A DNA stretch of 64,000 bases from Valencia hispanica (Eukaryota; Chordata; Actinopteri; Cyprinodontiformes; Valenciidae), in NCBI GenBank assembly GCA_963556495.2, contig OY747716.1, positions 28,072,818-28,136,817 of the forward strand, written 5' to 3'. Both the position numbers and the translations under genes were made by a program. This document shows, piece by piece, positions 10,304 to 21,671 of the stretch (positions are counted from its first letter, which is position 1; the number at the start of each line of letters is the position of its first letter). The notes under the pieces were generated by a model. That model had not been told where the DNA came from. It ran no database searches and was given only the letters and a program-made list of their open reading frames with translations.

Positions 10304-10522
10304 TTTAGGGGGCTGAATAATTACACACACCCCACTTTTCATTTATTTATTTGTAAAAAATGTTTGGAATCATGTATGATTTTTGTTCCACTTCTCACGT
10401 GTACACCACTTTGTATTGGTCTTGCACGTGAAATTACAATAAAATTGATTCATGCTTGTGGCTGTAATGTGACAAAATGTGGAAAAGTTCAAGGGGGCCG
10501 AATACTTTTGCAAGCCACTGTA

Positions 10523-11968
10523 AATACAAATGTATCTGCAACTTGCTCTAACAGAGATACTTAATGATATTGTAGTTTAGTGTTGATTTCATAAACTATC
10601 TATCCATGAAGAGCAAATAAAACATCAACTTGAATTGATTTGAGCTGCTTTAATATCTTGTTTTTGTAACCGGCAAAACCCATTAGCAGTTTGTTTATTA
10701 AATGTTAGGCTTTATCTCTCCACATGTCCTTTTGTTGGAGTGAAATAAAAAGGAGGCAGTGTAATTCCTAACCTGGGAACGGTTGTCTCTAGTTCTATTT
10801 ACACAAATACATGGCAAAAAATTGTTTTAAGAAGGGGTTTTAAAGCCAGTTCTTTTTTTCCAAAGCTTTTTCTCTGTGGCATTGTGTTTGTTCCTTCTTG
10901 CCTGACATGTGGCAAAATGTATGCGGCTTTATTACTTCCTGTTAAAAATCAAAATCAAGTCAGGTTCTCTCACACTTAAACATAGAAAGCAGAAGCATGT
11001 AAGCCCAGAGGAGCAAAAAAGGTACCAAGAAGGTACCAGACAACTGTGGGAAAATTAAAGAGCAGCTATTTCAGATAGTCAATTTAGTGTAAAATCCTCT
11101 CAAGTTAGCAAAAACATTAATTACCCTCATCATAGTTTCTGCATAATTTGGAGCTGGAAACGATCTAAGGCTTTCAGGATAAGGTTTCTTACCCTTGGTT
11201 GATTTGTTATCTGTCCTCTAACACAACATGTATAAAAGGGAAAACCCTTTTCATCTTTAAAACATTTTAGGGAGAAAATCATGTTCAAGCTTACCTAAAA
11301 ACATACTAAAGAGTAAACTGAGAAACAACATATTTTGAATATTTATTAAACATGCCCAGTAGGGAAATTAAATTTTTTTTTAAATAAAGAAATGCTTTAA
11401 TCTACCCTGATGCAAGGCAGCTGCACAGATGTGGAACAGTTTAATTTGAACATTGTTCTGTTCATTTTTGAGACATACCAATCATTATTGGCAAGTTCTT
11501 TCTGGCAATCTATTAAATACCTGCAGGCTATCAGTCCTATATGGGGAAAAAACCCTGAAGCATGCCGAAATGAGTTATAACATGGATTTATCTGGTGCAT
11601 CGTCAACTTCCACTCACGCCAACATAACATTTAATACACAAAAAGTTATCATTGTAGAAGTGAAAGCTTTACATTTAGTCATTATTCAAACAGAAAGAAT
11701 GCAGACACCAAGTAAAAACGCTGTAGGAGCTATAAACTGTAACTGGATGCTCAGAGCAGCGGTGGACCCAATTTGGGGTCTCAAAATAATTGTAAGATCT
11801 TCAGATTCTAATTAAACAACTAATTAAAAAGCAGTTTTGCACTATAAATGTAAATTGAAGAGCCCATCTGGATCCTTGTTATCATTAAATTAACGAACCT
11901 TTTTAATAACCTAAGCAGGAGTAGCCCTTAACATCAACACACACTGATGAGAAAAAAAACGTGCTCCT
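10523..11968. other. Gene-free stretch
   Basis: AT-rich sequence. No protein similarity or repeat structure is recognised. Confidence 0.5.
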
Positions 11969-11972
11969 TTAA

Positions 11973-12280
11973 AGAGGCTATATGCAACTTTCCCCCAAAA
12001 ATAAACGTAACAATAACCTTTTTATTTGACCATTTATGACTCAAACATCTCCTGATGAGCACACTGACACCTTGTTAGCTCACAGTGGGTGCCCTTAAGG
12101 ACAACTTTGACACCGACAGCAACTCCACATAAGACTAAAAAAGTTAAACCCCTGACAAGTGCCCGAAGACCGGCGTACCAGTGCGCGCTGCGAGAGCGAG
12201 CAGAAAGGAAGAGCAGTTCCGTCTTTTGGCCACAGGTGTCAGTCGCGAGTTAAAATTTCAGAGAATTGCATATAGCCCCT
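11973..12280. mobile_element. TTAA-flanked MITE, 308 bp
   Basis: TTAA stands at 11969-11972 and 12281-12284. The inverted ends AGAGGCTATATGCAACTTTC and AGGGGCTATATGCAATTCTC (right end, complement) match at 17 of 20 positions. It is non-coding. The end structure TTAA-AG matches the other TTAA elements in this window (6726, 25145, 38952), though the terminal sequences differ. Confidence 0.78.
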
Positions 12281-12289
12281 TTAATGACT

Positions 12290-13060
12290 TATTTTTTTTA
12301 TATTTGGCACATCTAAATGGTTCAAATCAAGGAATTTTAAATATAAGACAAAAACAAGTAAACGTAAAATGGAGTGTTTTGATGAAGACAAATGCCCCCC
12401 CCCCCCAAAAAAAAATAACGATCCATGGCCCGGTGTAGAGAAGCAATTGTCCCTGAACCTAATAACCGGTTGTGCCACCCTTAGCAGCAAAAACTGCAAT
12501 CTAGTGTTTGCTTACAATGAGTCTTTTACAGTGCTGTGGAATAATTTTGGCCAATTTATCTTTGCAGAATTATTGTAATTCAGCCACACTGGACAGTTTT
12601 CGAGCATGAACCACCTTTTAAAAAGGTCATCCCACAGGATTTCTATTGGATTTAGGTCAGAATTTGACTAGGCCACTCCAAAGTCTTCCTTTTGTTTTTT
12701 TTAAGCCAATCAATATGATTCAGGTGAGGCAACGAACAGATCACTAGACAATCTTCTTCAGGATGCTTTGGTAGACAGCAGAATTCCTGGTTTCTTTTAC
12801 TAAGTCCTCCAGATCCTGCTGAGATTTGGATGTTCTTCTGAGGTTTTTAGCAATCTACTGGATGATTTGTTCCAGCGCTCTTGGGGTAGTTTTGTCTGCC
12901 GGCCACTCCTGGAAAGGTCCCCCACTGTTTTATTTTTCAACATTTGTGGATAATGACTCATCATGCTGGCCGGAGTCCTACAGTTTTAGATATAACTCTA
13001 ATCTTTTCCAGATTACCAAATCTATGACAAAATTACCAAGTTTGGGGCACCATCCTTAGA
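12290..13060 (-). mobile_element. Internally deleted Tc1-like transposon
   Basis: On the minus strand, 12680-12455 encodes the C-terminal third of a Tc1 transposase: a WPSQ.DLNPIE-like block near 12660-12640, then a stretch resembling LQ.FCKDKLAKI and, near the end, IAVFAAKGGTTGY. Sequence below 12450 is the terminal repeat region and includes a C9/A9 run at 12396-12415. Above 12690 the sequence jumps to an upstream, non-catalytic part of the same kind of element, so the middle is missing. Frameshifts abound. Boundaries are approximate. Confidence 0.65.
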
Positions 13061-14130
13061 TCCAGGAAAATAATAATAGCCAAATAGTTCAGTCTCAGTT
13101 AATGTTTTTGATTACCTGATAAGGCTGAGGTAAATAAACAACAGAGGAAGGAATATGTTTTTAAGTTCTTTGAACAGCAAGTTACTACATATGTATGTGG
13201 AATAACAGCAAAATAAATTTCCAAAATGTAAGAGTTTATAACAAAAAGAATTCAACTTTCAGTCAAAATGCTTTCATCAACAAATTCAGTAAGCTAGTAA
13301 AGCACAACTAAACTACTGAGTAAAAAAGGAATGAATGATAAAACCACTACCAAAAGTAAAACAGTAAAATGGACAAATGTGCAAAGAAGTAGGAACAATA
13401 ACCAGTAAATTGATCATGATGTCACAGTTCAGTATGAATGTTTATGCTTAAAGACCAAGACTTGTATTGAAGAATTCTGGGAGTGAAGCTAAGTTAGTTT
13501 AAACTAATTGTAATTAGTCTAAGACTAATTAGTACCTTATGGTTTGTGTTCAAACAACCAATTCACAATGTAAAGCAGATGTGAAGACAAAAACCTTCTT
13601 TGGATGAAGCAATGTTTCAATAGATCATTTGCGGAATTAGAAATCAATAACCCTTCGAGAATTGATTCGATTTTATAGATCGCTCACCGCAGTGATTGAT
13701 CTAATTTTGTGTTTTGACATTCTAAGAAGGCAGTTTCAAAAATGACATACGATTCATTTTCAGTGTTTAAACAATGTATTTTTATGTTAGTCTGTATTTT
13801 GAGTTTCGTAGGTAGCAATCTTTATTGTTTATGAACGCTAGCGGTTTGCAAAAAGCAGGCCACACCAATCAGAACAAGTGTGCGGAGCTAATGTATGTAG
13901 CACAGCTAACAGCCACTTTGTTTAGCTTAGCACCAAAGAACAAGAGAAGCTCTGGTGGAACGAAGTAACTCATGTTGCATGATTTCAAACGACTCTATCG
14001 GTCAATAACCTTTGGAAAACATTGTTTATACCCAAACAATTGAAGAATGAAATCATAAAAACGCAGCAAAAACACAGTGAAATAAACAATCCTAAAATTG
14101 TTTATCCTAAGCTAATTTATCTCTGCCGAG
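13061..14130. other. Gene-free stretch
   Basis: AT-rich. An imperfect inverted word near 13640-13710 (ATTGATTCGA / GATTGATCTA) is the only structure noticed. No coding signal is seen. Confidence 0.45.
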
Positions 14131-14620
14131 ACAATAGACTGTATATAAAAATGGACACAGCCTCCGTGACATTACCGGGTTCATACAGCTTTCCAGTTGA
14201 CCAGTTTACCAGTTTAACCTTTAACCAATTTTCCATACCCAAAAATAACGCATTTGTGCATCAATTTAAAGTGTTATCCGCATTTACTGGTTGATTTTGA
14301 GTCTGTTTACCTCCAGGGTTTTGCGGCACCTTTTTGTGATTGTTGCATTCTAAAATGCCTGATGTTGTAATAAGTGCATTAGAAGGACGTTTGACCAACC
14401 AGCAGAACACTCTTCCAATTGTAGCTTATTGCTCTAACACAAAAAGAACAGAAACCTGTCCGTAGGATTTTGAAGAGCTGAATTGAAGCCAACTGGGCGG
14501 TTCCCACCACTGCCATCTTGGCCGCGCACCCATCTCATCACGTCCGGAAAATACAAAGAAAAAATAAATGAAAAATGGGCAAAGACGTGGAGCTAAGAAT
14601 GGGGCTGTGAGGGTGGGGGC
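14130..14620. repeat. Probable interspersed repeat (MITE-like)
   Basis: The segment starts near AGACTGTATATAAAAATGGA (14138) and ends past a GC-rich block (GCCATCTTGGCCGCGCAC, 14511-14528, then CATCACGTCCGG). This combination resembles a dispersed fish repeat I recognise but cannot name. No terminal repeats were confirmed. Confidence 0.4.
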
Positions 14621-14659
14621 GGATAATTGACCTGAGCCGATACCTACGAACTAACTGAA

Positions 14660-15335
14660 CTAACCCGGTGTACGTACTAGATCTGCTCGGGGGCCTGTGC
14701 CTAATTATGACATCATATTACATGATAGGCTGAACTCTAACATCACACTACATGATTGGCTGGACGTTAGCACATTGACGTGGTGTGCATTTTTAAGAAC
14801 TTTATTGAACAAATAGCAAGTATACAACACACGAACAAAGGAAGTATACAGAAGAATTCAACAGATGCAAACAGTCAGGGGTGTTATATAAATACTGCAC
14901 GTGCAAACATCTACATATATGAATTGTTTTGGGAGCCTTTTTCTTGATAGTCTGATATTGATTTGATGTAGCCCATAGTTAAACATTTATCAACTTTTTG
15001 GGGTATTCTTGAAAAAAAACTGAATAAAACCTTTTTCCATCGTAAGGGAAAATCTGTCAAAATACGGTAATAACAACCTTCTAAACTCTTCCAAAGCCTA
15101 TGTGTGAAAGAGCAGTAACAGAAATAATGTGTAACGTTTTCTTGATGATCCCCACAGGAGCTGTTATCAACATTTATGCCTCTTTTAAATTTCACTGTAT
15201 AGTGCTTGGCAGGGTTAAAAATTGGGCGCAATGTAGTTTGTCAGAGTGCCGTTGCCGTAGTGTGACGCTATCGGCAAACGCAGGGCCCCCGAGCAGATCT
15301 GCCTACACCGGATACCTACCGGAGCTACCCGGAGC
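14660..15335. mobile_element. Long inverted-repeat element carrying a LINE fragment
   Basis: AGATCTGCTCGGGGGCC (near 14690) has an exact inverted copy near 15283-15299. Further matching flanks (CGGTGTA, then GGTATC-type words) extend outward with mismatches. The ~600 bases between hold a 5'-truncated LINE tail (14790-15235), so the inverted repeats probably belong to an older MITE or foldback element into which the LINE inserted. Confidence 0.6.
14790..15235 (-). pseudogene. LINE (L1/Tx1-like) ORF2 C-terminal fragment and 3' end
   Basis: The minus strand encodes 106 aa (15231-14911), including VDNSSCGDHQENVTHYFCYC and FTHRLWKSL. This pattern of spaced Cys/His residues before a Trp resembles the C-terminal Cys-rich region of L1/Tx1-type ORF2 proteins. 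The AT-rich tail after it contains AATAAA (complement near 14800) and ends near 14790. The reverse transcriptase is absent through 5' truncation. The clade call is tentative. Confidence 0.55.
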
Positions 15336-15649
15336 TAACCAAGGATAACAGAGGTTAGCGAGTGCTTTTAGACTGACAACCGCAGTTGAGCAACTCTGCT
15401 ACCCCTCTGCCTTCTCGGCAGGGTCAGTAATTTTGTCAAATAAAAGCATGAAGCCTTGTTGGTCCATAACTTTCACTAAAACTATGTGAATTTTAATTAA
15501 AACAAGTTAATGATCAACATGTAAAGAAGAAATGTGATAGTTTGAACCAATTTTTGACCAACCAGCGTTACCTTAAATGTACAGCAGAAATGTAGTTTTT
15601 ACTTCTTGGACCGTCTGTTAGTGCAATCATTACCACAGCAAGCCATCTT

Positions 15650-15900
15650 TCAATCAATCAATCAATCAATCAATCAAACTTTATTTATAAAGCGCTTTTC
15701 ATATAGGAGTTGCAACTCTAAGTACTTTACAGATTAAAATGGCTCTACATAAACTATATTATCATCCCTCACCCACAGATTTAAAAGCATGATCACAGTT
15801 AAACCCCTCTCTCTCTAACCCAACTCCCATGCACACAAACACTTAAGAACAACAATATAAAGGACATTGGGCCAAGTGTAGATGACTCAGGTAAGTCCAA
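15650..15900 (-). mobile_element. LINE 3' tail with (TGAT)n
   Basis: (CAAT)n at 15650-15676 is followed by AAACTTTATTTATAAAGCGC on the plus strand. On the minus strand this is the usual 3' end of a fish non-LTR element: a GCGCTTTATAAATAAAGTTTG terminus with a tetranucleotide tail. No ORF remains. Confidence 0.6.
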
Positions 15901-15937
15901 TAAGTGCATGGTTAACATTCGACCACCAATAAACATA

Positions 15938-15998
15938 ATAATAATAATAATGGCTTGCATTTATATAGCGCTTTTCAAGACTCTCAAAGCATCCCTCT
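15938..15998 (-). mobile_element. Second retroelement 3' tail with (ATT)n
   Basis: (AAT)n is followed by GGCTTGCATTTATATAGCGC, a second distinct retroelement terminus on the minus strand, 40 bases beyond the previous one. Confidence 0.5.
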
Positions 15999-15999
15999 C

Positions 16000-18269
16000 A
16001 GTGTTGTCATGACAGTAAACTTTACCTATTAAACCTAAAATGGCTTTTTGAACCATGCTGTAAACATGTTTATTTTTGGTGTATTTTCTTCCAGAAAGGG
16101 CGTTGTTCCTTGTACTGATTTATCTGCCACCAATGTCAACCAAATCCACCAGAAGCATAAAATTGAACATACTTAACAATGCAGCACGTTCAACTGTTTC
16201 AACATAATTAGGTGAAGAAATGTTAAATTGAATAAATTATTTTTCAATTTCATTTGCAGAGTGACTGAGAATTAGGTTTCTAACAAGTTCCTTAAGTTAC
16301 ACTTGAGATGTATGAAGTTAGCAGGGGGTTGTTGTTGTTACAGGCTGAAGTTAGCTTATGATCTTTAGCTTCTGACACAGCTTTTTCACATTGTGTTCCA
16401 CTAATATCAGTCCACCTGTGAACTGATATTAAAACAGCTTTATACCTGTGTACCTGCCGAATGGTTGTTGGAATGTATTTCCTCTGAATAGGTCAAGAAG
16501 TGGTCATATCAGGAAAAAAAATAAAGTTTTTTTTTCTTAATAAAATTCATAAATCTCTTTACTCATCGGACCAATTAATCTATATATAGTTTGCATTATC
16601 TTAAAATGTTCTTCAATCGGAACATTACTCTCTTTACAAGGACCATTGGGATTTTATATGTGATACATGTTGCAACTATACTCTTACATTGAGCAACTGG
16701 TTTTCTTAAGCTAGCCAAGTTAAAACACAGCAAGGTGGTCTGAAAAAGCTCATGCAGATACTGTAGCTGCTCTGTAATTATGTAAGTGTAATGCAACCTC
16801 TTATTTTGTAAATCCATAATGCCAACAAAGTGATTTGTTATGTTGAACATATTCAGTATATTTCTGCTGCAGCTCCATTTTTTTTTCTTACTATCTTCAA
16901 CAGGTAAATCTAATCAAAATCTGTCCTTTGCCACATCTGTACACACAAGATTGTTGTGTTTTTACTGTGCCAATAAAATCAGTAAACCTTTCACATTTCT
17001 CAACATCCATAGATAAAGAACAATCTGAACTGTAACATTCAAATGGATTAAAATTTTATTTTTAATACAAATTTGCCATACATTTGGCTCCCCTAAAAAA
17101 CTACTTGTATGTTCAATCTAGGGTTCCAAAACAATTTGTACTTCAAAATCCAATCATTTTTCAAAACCAAATTTTTACTTCTTTGTTCTGAGCTATTTAA
17201 TACAACTCAGGACATATGAAAACTTGAACTGCTTGAAAAGTGGTTTTGTCGCAGGTTGCACAATTCAAATGTGGTCGCTTAGAGTCACTTTGGTTTGATC
17301 AGGGGTCATTATCTGTTGTTTCATGAGATTCGGCTGGCTAAAATTAGGATAAAAACTAAAATAATTGAAAATACACTATAATATGAAGTTTTCAGAAACT
17401 AATATAATTTCAGTAAAGAGCGGCAATTTGGGGTCACCAAGTCTCCTTACACCATGTGTTTTCAGCTTTTAAAAAAATCTTTAACAGGATGGGGGGTAAG
17501 TAATTGGGGAGGGTTCTATAGCTCCAGCAAGTTATTTCCTCACATTACGACTCATGGCGAGCCAGTGTATTGAGGGCCTTCTCCTTGGGAGATAAGTCTG
17601 GCAGTAAAAGAAAACTCAAGGTAGGCTAAGATGATTAATTGTGTGAAGGCTGATTTATCTGTAGCCTAAGTTCTTTTCATTCCTCTATACCTCCTGGTTT
17701 CTTTGAATCCAGCAGAGCTGAAAGATGTTGTGTTGAAATAACACTAAATCATGTCCACCCCTGGTGTAGAAAAACAATCTGGCAAAAGATAAACGTGACA
17801 AAATGATAAACTATGTGAGTAAACCATAAAATGCTTTGTTAGAGACTGCTTTGTTTAATAATCTTATCCAGTTCCCATTTTATTTTGCTCATGCAGAGAT
17901 GGGTAAACTTTTAAGCTTCAAATATTCAGGTTTTCTGCTCCAAATTTCACTAATTATATATAACGTTTTTTAAGGAAATAAAGTCGTACTATTTTCACTG
18001 AAGGTCATGCATAACAGAGCAATGACTGCTGTTCTTGGCACAAGTTTAATTTTATTCTCAGAAGGACCACACATTTATACAACTCACATTCTTTCATTAA
18101 ATCTAGATTTTAGTTTTGAAACTTTTTGGGTATGATTTTTTACTTTAATGGTATATTTTAAATATATGTGCACACACAAACACCACAAAGACGTCCATGT
18201 ACTGTATGTACATATTAAAATATTTATCCTTTACTTGGTCAAACAAGTAATACCGTTAACTGAAAAATG
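16000..18269. other. Gene-free stretch
   Basis: About 2.3 kb of AT-rich sequence with no coding similarity, no terminal repeats and only short homopolymer runs. Confidence 0.5.
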
Positions 18270-18560
18270 GATGAAGATAACCACTGGGCAATCCTCAAAG
18301 ACAATCTGTTCAAGATAGCAAGCTACTTTAGACCGCTGGATGTTCAGCTTCCAGTAGAACAACATTAAACCTAAAGTCAGAGCCAAAATGGAGGGGTTTA
18401 TAAAGTGGTGTTAAGATCCTCTCCATCTAATCTGGGAGACTGTATTTTGTAAATAAGAATGGATAGAAATTTCAGTCTTAAACCCGTAAAAAAATCTCAG
18501 TTGTAATTACAGTGAAAGACAGTTCTTTGAACTACACATTTCAGATTTTCAATAGCAGAA
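18270..18560 (+). pseudogene. Decayed Tc1-like transposase fragment
   Basis: The sequence follows the Tc1 catalytic core from a GAILKDNLF-like start, through the block matching the DND motif region (18345-18370), to a C-terminal stretch near 18455-18520. The DLNPIEN segment is deleted and the frame is broken several times. It is of similar age to the relic at 7440-8000. Confidence 0.55.
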
Positions 18561-19538
18561 GTCTCCGCCTTCCATTATAATACTGGGGCAATTTGACTCC
18601 AGAATGACATCCCCCATCCCACCCTGAAGGTCAAGTCGTTTTTATTTTCTATGTAGCGCCAGATTACAATAAAAGCCATTTAAGGTTACCTGTTTTTAGA
18701 ACAGGTTTGAACTTTGTCCAATTAATAAAGAAACAAAACAGACTTATGTTATCCATCTTATTTACAAACCAGCTTGACATTTCTGTCTTTACTAGGATGA
18801 CCATATTTTGATTTCCAAAAAGGATGACACTTGACCCAATCATGAAACAAATTCGTGCCTGGGACAAGACTTTTGATTTTAACATATTCAAAGCATGCAA
18901 TCTCCATGTGGTTAGAATGAATAGTTAAATAAACTTCATATAGGCTTTTATAAGAACATAAATGACTTTGAAATCTCTGAAAAATTAATTAATAATAGAA
19001 ATAATTACCATTCCAAATGAGAAAATTTACCAGTAACAATAATATTTGACTCTTTAAGTCATACTGGACAAAAATTAAACATAAATCTGAATTCATATTC
19101 TGAGAAATTAAGTATTTTATTTTTATTGTATTAACGAAAGTAAAAAGCAGTAGTCTCAAAAAAAGAGAATTAAAAAGTGTATTCTCCAGACTTTAGTTCA
19201 CATCTTCATTCTCAGTCAATTTATAGATGAACTCTCACTTTGCTAGTTTCTGAGTCCATGTGACCTACGGCTTCTTTGCCACTTTTGTCACACACGGAAA
19301 CACACATGCAAGCTATGCCAGCAATGTTCATCTGTAAAGCTACACTTGCGCTTTGATATTTTGTAAATAGCCATAGCGCAATGCAACGCTGCACGCAGGG
19401 CAGTGTGGTGCATCACAGCGCAGCAGAGCCCACTGTCTGTTCTGTTAATGAGCAGATCAGAACCACACACTAGGCACAGCTATGGGAGGACGTCAGATGA
19501 GTGAAAGGCTGTCTTATTAATGCATCGCACCAGTCAAT
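18561..19538. other. Gene-free stretch
   Basis: Nothing recognisable was found. Short ORFs here have no domain features. Confidence 0.45.
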
Positions 19539-19949
19539 TTAAAGAGCAACTCAGCCCCCCTACCAGAGTCCAACTCCGCCTACATTTCCTGTTTAAAAAA
19601 TGCGCCAAAAGGAGCTGTTACCTGGCAGACTAGCGAACGCTCGGGGGGAGAGGGATGGATGAGGTCTGCGCTGTGATTGACATGTTGACAGCAGCACTGC
19701 TGCAATGGCACAGACACAGACAGCAAGAAAGGTGATCAGCAACGTGAGCTCCTTTGTCTCATAATTATCTTTCTGAGGTGGATTCACTAGAGGAAAGGGG
19801 AAAGGGAGGGAGGTTCTGTGGAGGAGGCATGGGCAAAACTGTTTTATACTCCACAGTGGCAGGGTAGCTGCTATCAGCAGTCATCGCAGAGCAAATTCAA
19901 TACCCGATTCCAATTCAAGTGCAGTATAGAGTACTATCCTGAAGAGGTA
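19539..19949. mobile_element. One end of a TTAA-type element
   Basis: TTAA at 19539-19542 is followed by AGAGCAACTCAGCCCC, the same TTAA-AG layout as the other TTAA elements. No matching inverted end was found downstream, so the copy is truncated or broken by the element starting near 19954. Confidence 0.4.
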
Positions 19950-19953
19950 TTAA

Positions 19954-20488
19954 AAGCTACATTGTGTAAGAACTTCTCCCATCTAGCAGTGAAACAACCA
20001 ACTGAATATTATGTTCTAGCGCCAACTCCCACCCCCCCATTCCGAGCGCGTTTTAACTCCTACAGTGGCGGTTTATGCCAAGGTTAACATGACTTCCAGT
20101 ACTACGACTTCGTCCAGTGTTCCTTCCAGTGATACTTTATAAAACTACATTGCATTTAGTTATATAGTCAGACGTCTGCCGCGTCGCGAGTAGACAATCT
20201 CCCTCTGGCACTCGTCACGGTGCAACTGAGTGTAGCCAAAGCTCGAAAGGCGGAGCTAGAATTTCCAGGAATGTCCGTCGTTGGCGAATGTATTTCAAAG
20301 ATGGAGGCTCAACATGGATTCCTCCATTTGCTTGACTCGCGCATATGTATTCTGAATAGCAAATTCTACAATTACAAGAATACTTTCATTAGTAGGTGGA
20401 AGTAATTACACATGAATGAGCACATATTTTTGAAAGAACAAAGGTTTTTTTTGCTAAGAATTAACAAACAAAGAAAAATCAATGTAGC
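19954..20488. mobile_element. MITE with GCTACATTG ends
   Basis: AAGCTACATTG (19954-19964) and its inverted copy CAATGTAGC (20480-20488) bound about 535 bp, with TTAA directly outside both ends (19950-19953, 20489-20492). The interior resembles a dispersed fish repeat and is non-coding. The two extra bases at the left end leave the exact target site uncertain. Confidence 0.55.
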
Positions 20489-20767
20489 TTAACGTATGCT
20501 TATTTGTCCCCTGATAAAAAATAAATCCCCCCCAGATGCTCTGGACAGCACGTGTCTACCCACCTGTAAGACTTTCACCGCAATTTGTAAATATAAGACT
20601 GGTCTCAAGATGTTTTTATGGTCCCTGTCCTTAAATGCCCGGGAAAGTTTGCTTGGTGGCCACTCGTCACCCCTTACATACTTCTTTTGCCACAATTTTA
20701 GTATATATTTATATCCTGTAATGATGCTTAAGTAATCCTGTGTTCATATAAGAGTTGTACCAATTGT

Positions 20768-21671
20768 TATGGACTGTTGTAAATGTTCTGTGTTCCAGAG
20801 ATATAGAGAAATGCCCCTTTAAGGGAAGGGCTGTTTTGGTTGGGCAGTCAGCCATGTTGGACAGAGACTGGGGGTGTTTCTCAATGTCAAGGCGCCTCGC
20901 CTACGAAGGCAATGCCTCTGTAGGCCAGGCGCCTTGCTTACGAGGACACTGTCCTTCCTTGGTCAAAGAAAACTGTTAAATGGAACAGACTTACATCACG
21001 TGACTGCGCCTGCCCAGAGCCCATCTTTTGCTTAAGTGCTCTGTTTATGTCCTGCCCATCGTTAGATTATATACATATAAGTTTCAATATAGATGTATGA
21101 TGAGAGTTGTACTTTTTTAATTGTGTATATATTGGTTAAATCAAATGTGTAAGCAAGTTAGTACCTGCTAGCCACCGAAGCTGCAACTACTAAGCAACTA
21201 ACCAACCATGGATAACTGCTTTGGATCTAAAAAACATTTTCCAATTTCTACAATTACTTGACTTACATTTAAATTGGAAATTCGCTCCCGAAGTTGCTGC
21301 TGAAAATACCGCACTGTATTCTGGGAAATTTTTGACTGAGGGAAGGCATCAAGGAACCTCCCATGTATCCTTGGTCAGTTAGCTAAACGGCAGACAAACG
21401 GAGGACAGACGCCTCGGTAGCACATGAACAATGGAACACGCCTTGGCGGTCCCTGATGACGTATCTCCTAGGCAACCGGGGCGGGACCAAGGCATCAAGG
21501 CGAGGTTCCTTGCCATGGAGAAACACCCTGGGGGTTGTGGCTGTGAGAGAGCGCTCGTTCATGTTGGCGTGGGAACGGCCTAACAGTTCCTGAATTCTAG
21601 AAAGTTGTGTTGTTTAATAAACTCGTGAAAAGGATTACACCTGCCTCCTGTGCTTCAGTGAGTGTTACAAT
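20768..21671 (+). mobile_element. Possible solo LTR, interrupted by a MITE
   Basis: The interval starts TGTTATGG and ends GTGTTACA, a TG...CA pair. Near the right end it has AATAAACTC and a downstream CCTGCCTCCTGTGCTTCAGTG, typical of an LTR poly(A)/R region. A hAT-like MITE (20875-21526) splits it. No 5-bp target duplication or internal coding region is present, so this is a tentative solo-LTR call. It could be the end of a longer element. Confidence 0.4.
20875..21526. mobile_element. hAT-like MITE nested in the possible LTR
   Basis: The ends TGTTTCTCAATG (20875) and, complemented, GTGTTTCTCCATGG (right, 21526) are inverted copies. CTCGCCT-type GC-rich words follow on both sides (CAAGGCGCCTCGCCT left, CAAGGAACCTCGCCTTG right). 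CTGGGGG occurs just outside both ends (20868-20874 and 21528-21534), consistent with a 7-8 bp duplication as made by hAT transposases. It is non-coding. Confidence 0.72.

Larger units (their letters stand above)
8906..10520 (+). mobile_element. Near-complete Tc1-like DNA transposon
   Basis: The element is 1615 bp and is bounded by TA dinucleotides (8904-8905 and 10521-10522), the Tc1/mariner target duplication. The ends CAGTGGCTTGCAAAAGTATT and its inverted copy open long terminal inverted repeats of about 213 bp (8906-9118 and 10308-10520) that remain alignable base by base. Between them lies one transposase frame. The close match of the two repeats and the single stop in the gene suggest fairly recent insertion. 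Confidence 0.95.
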
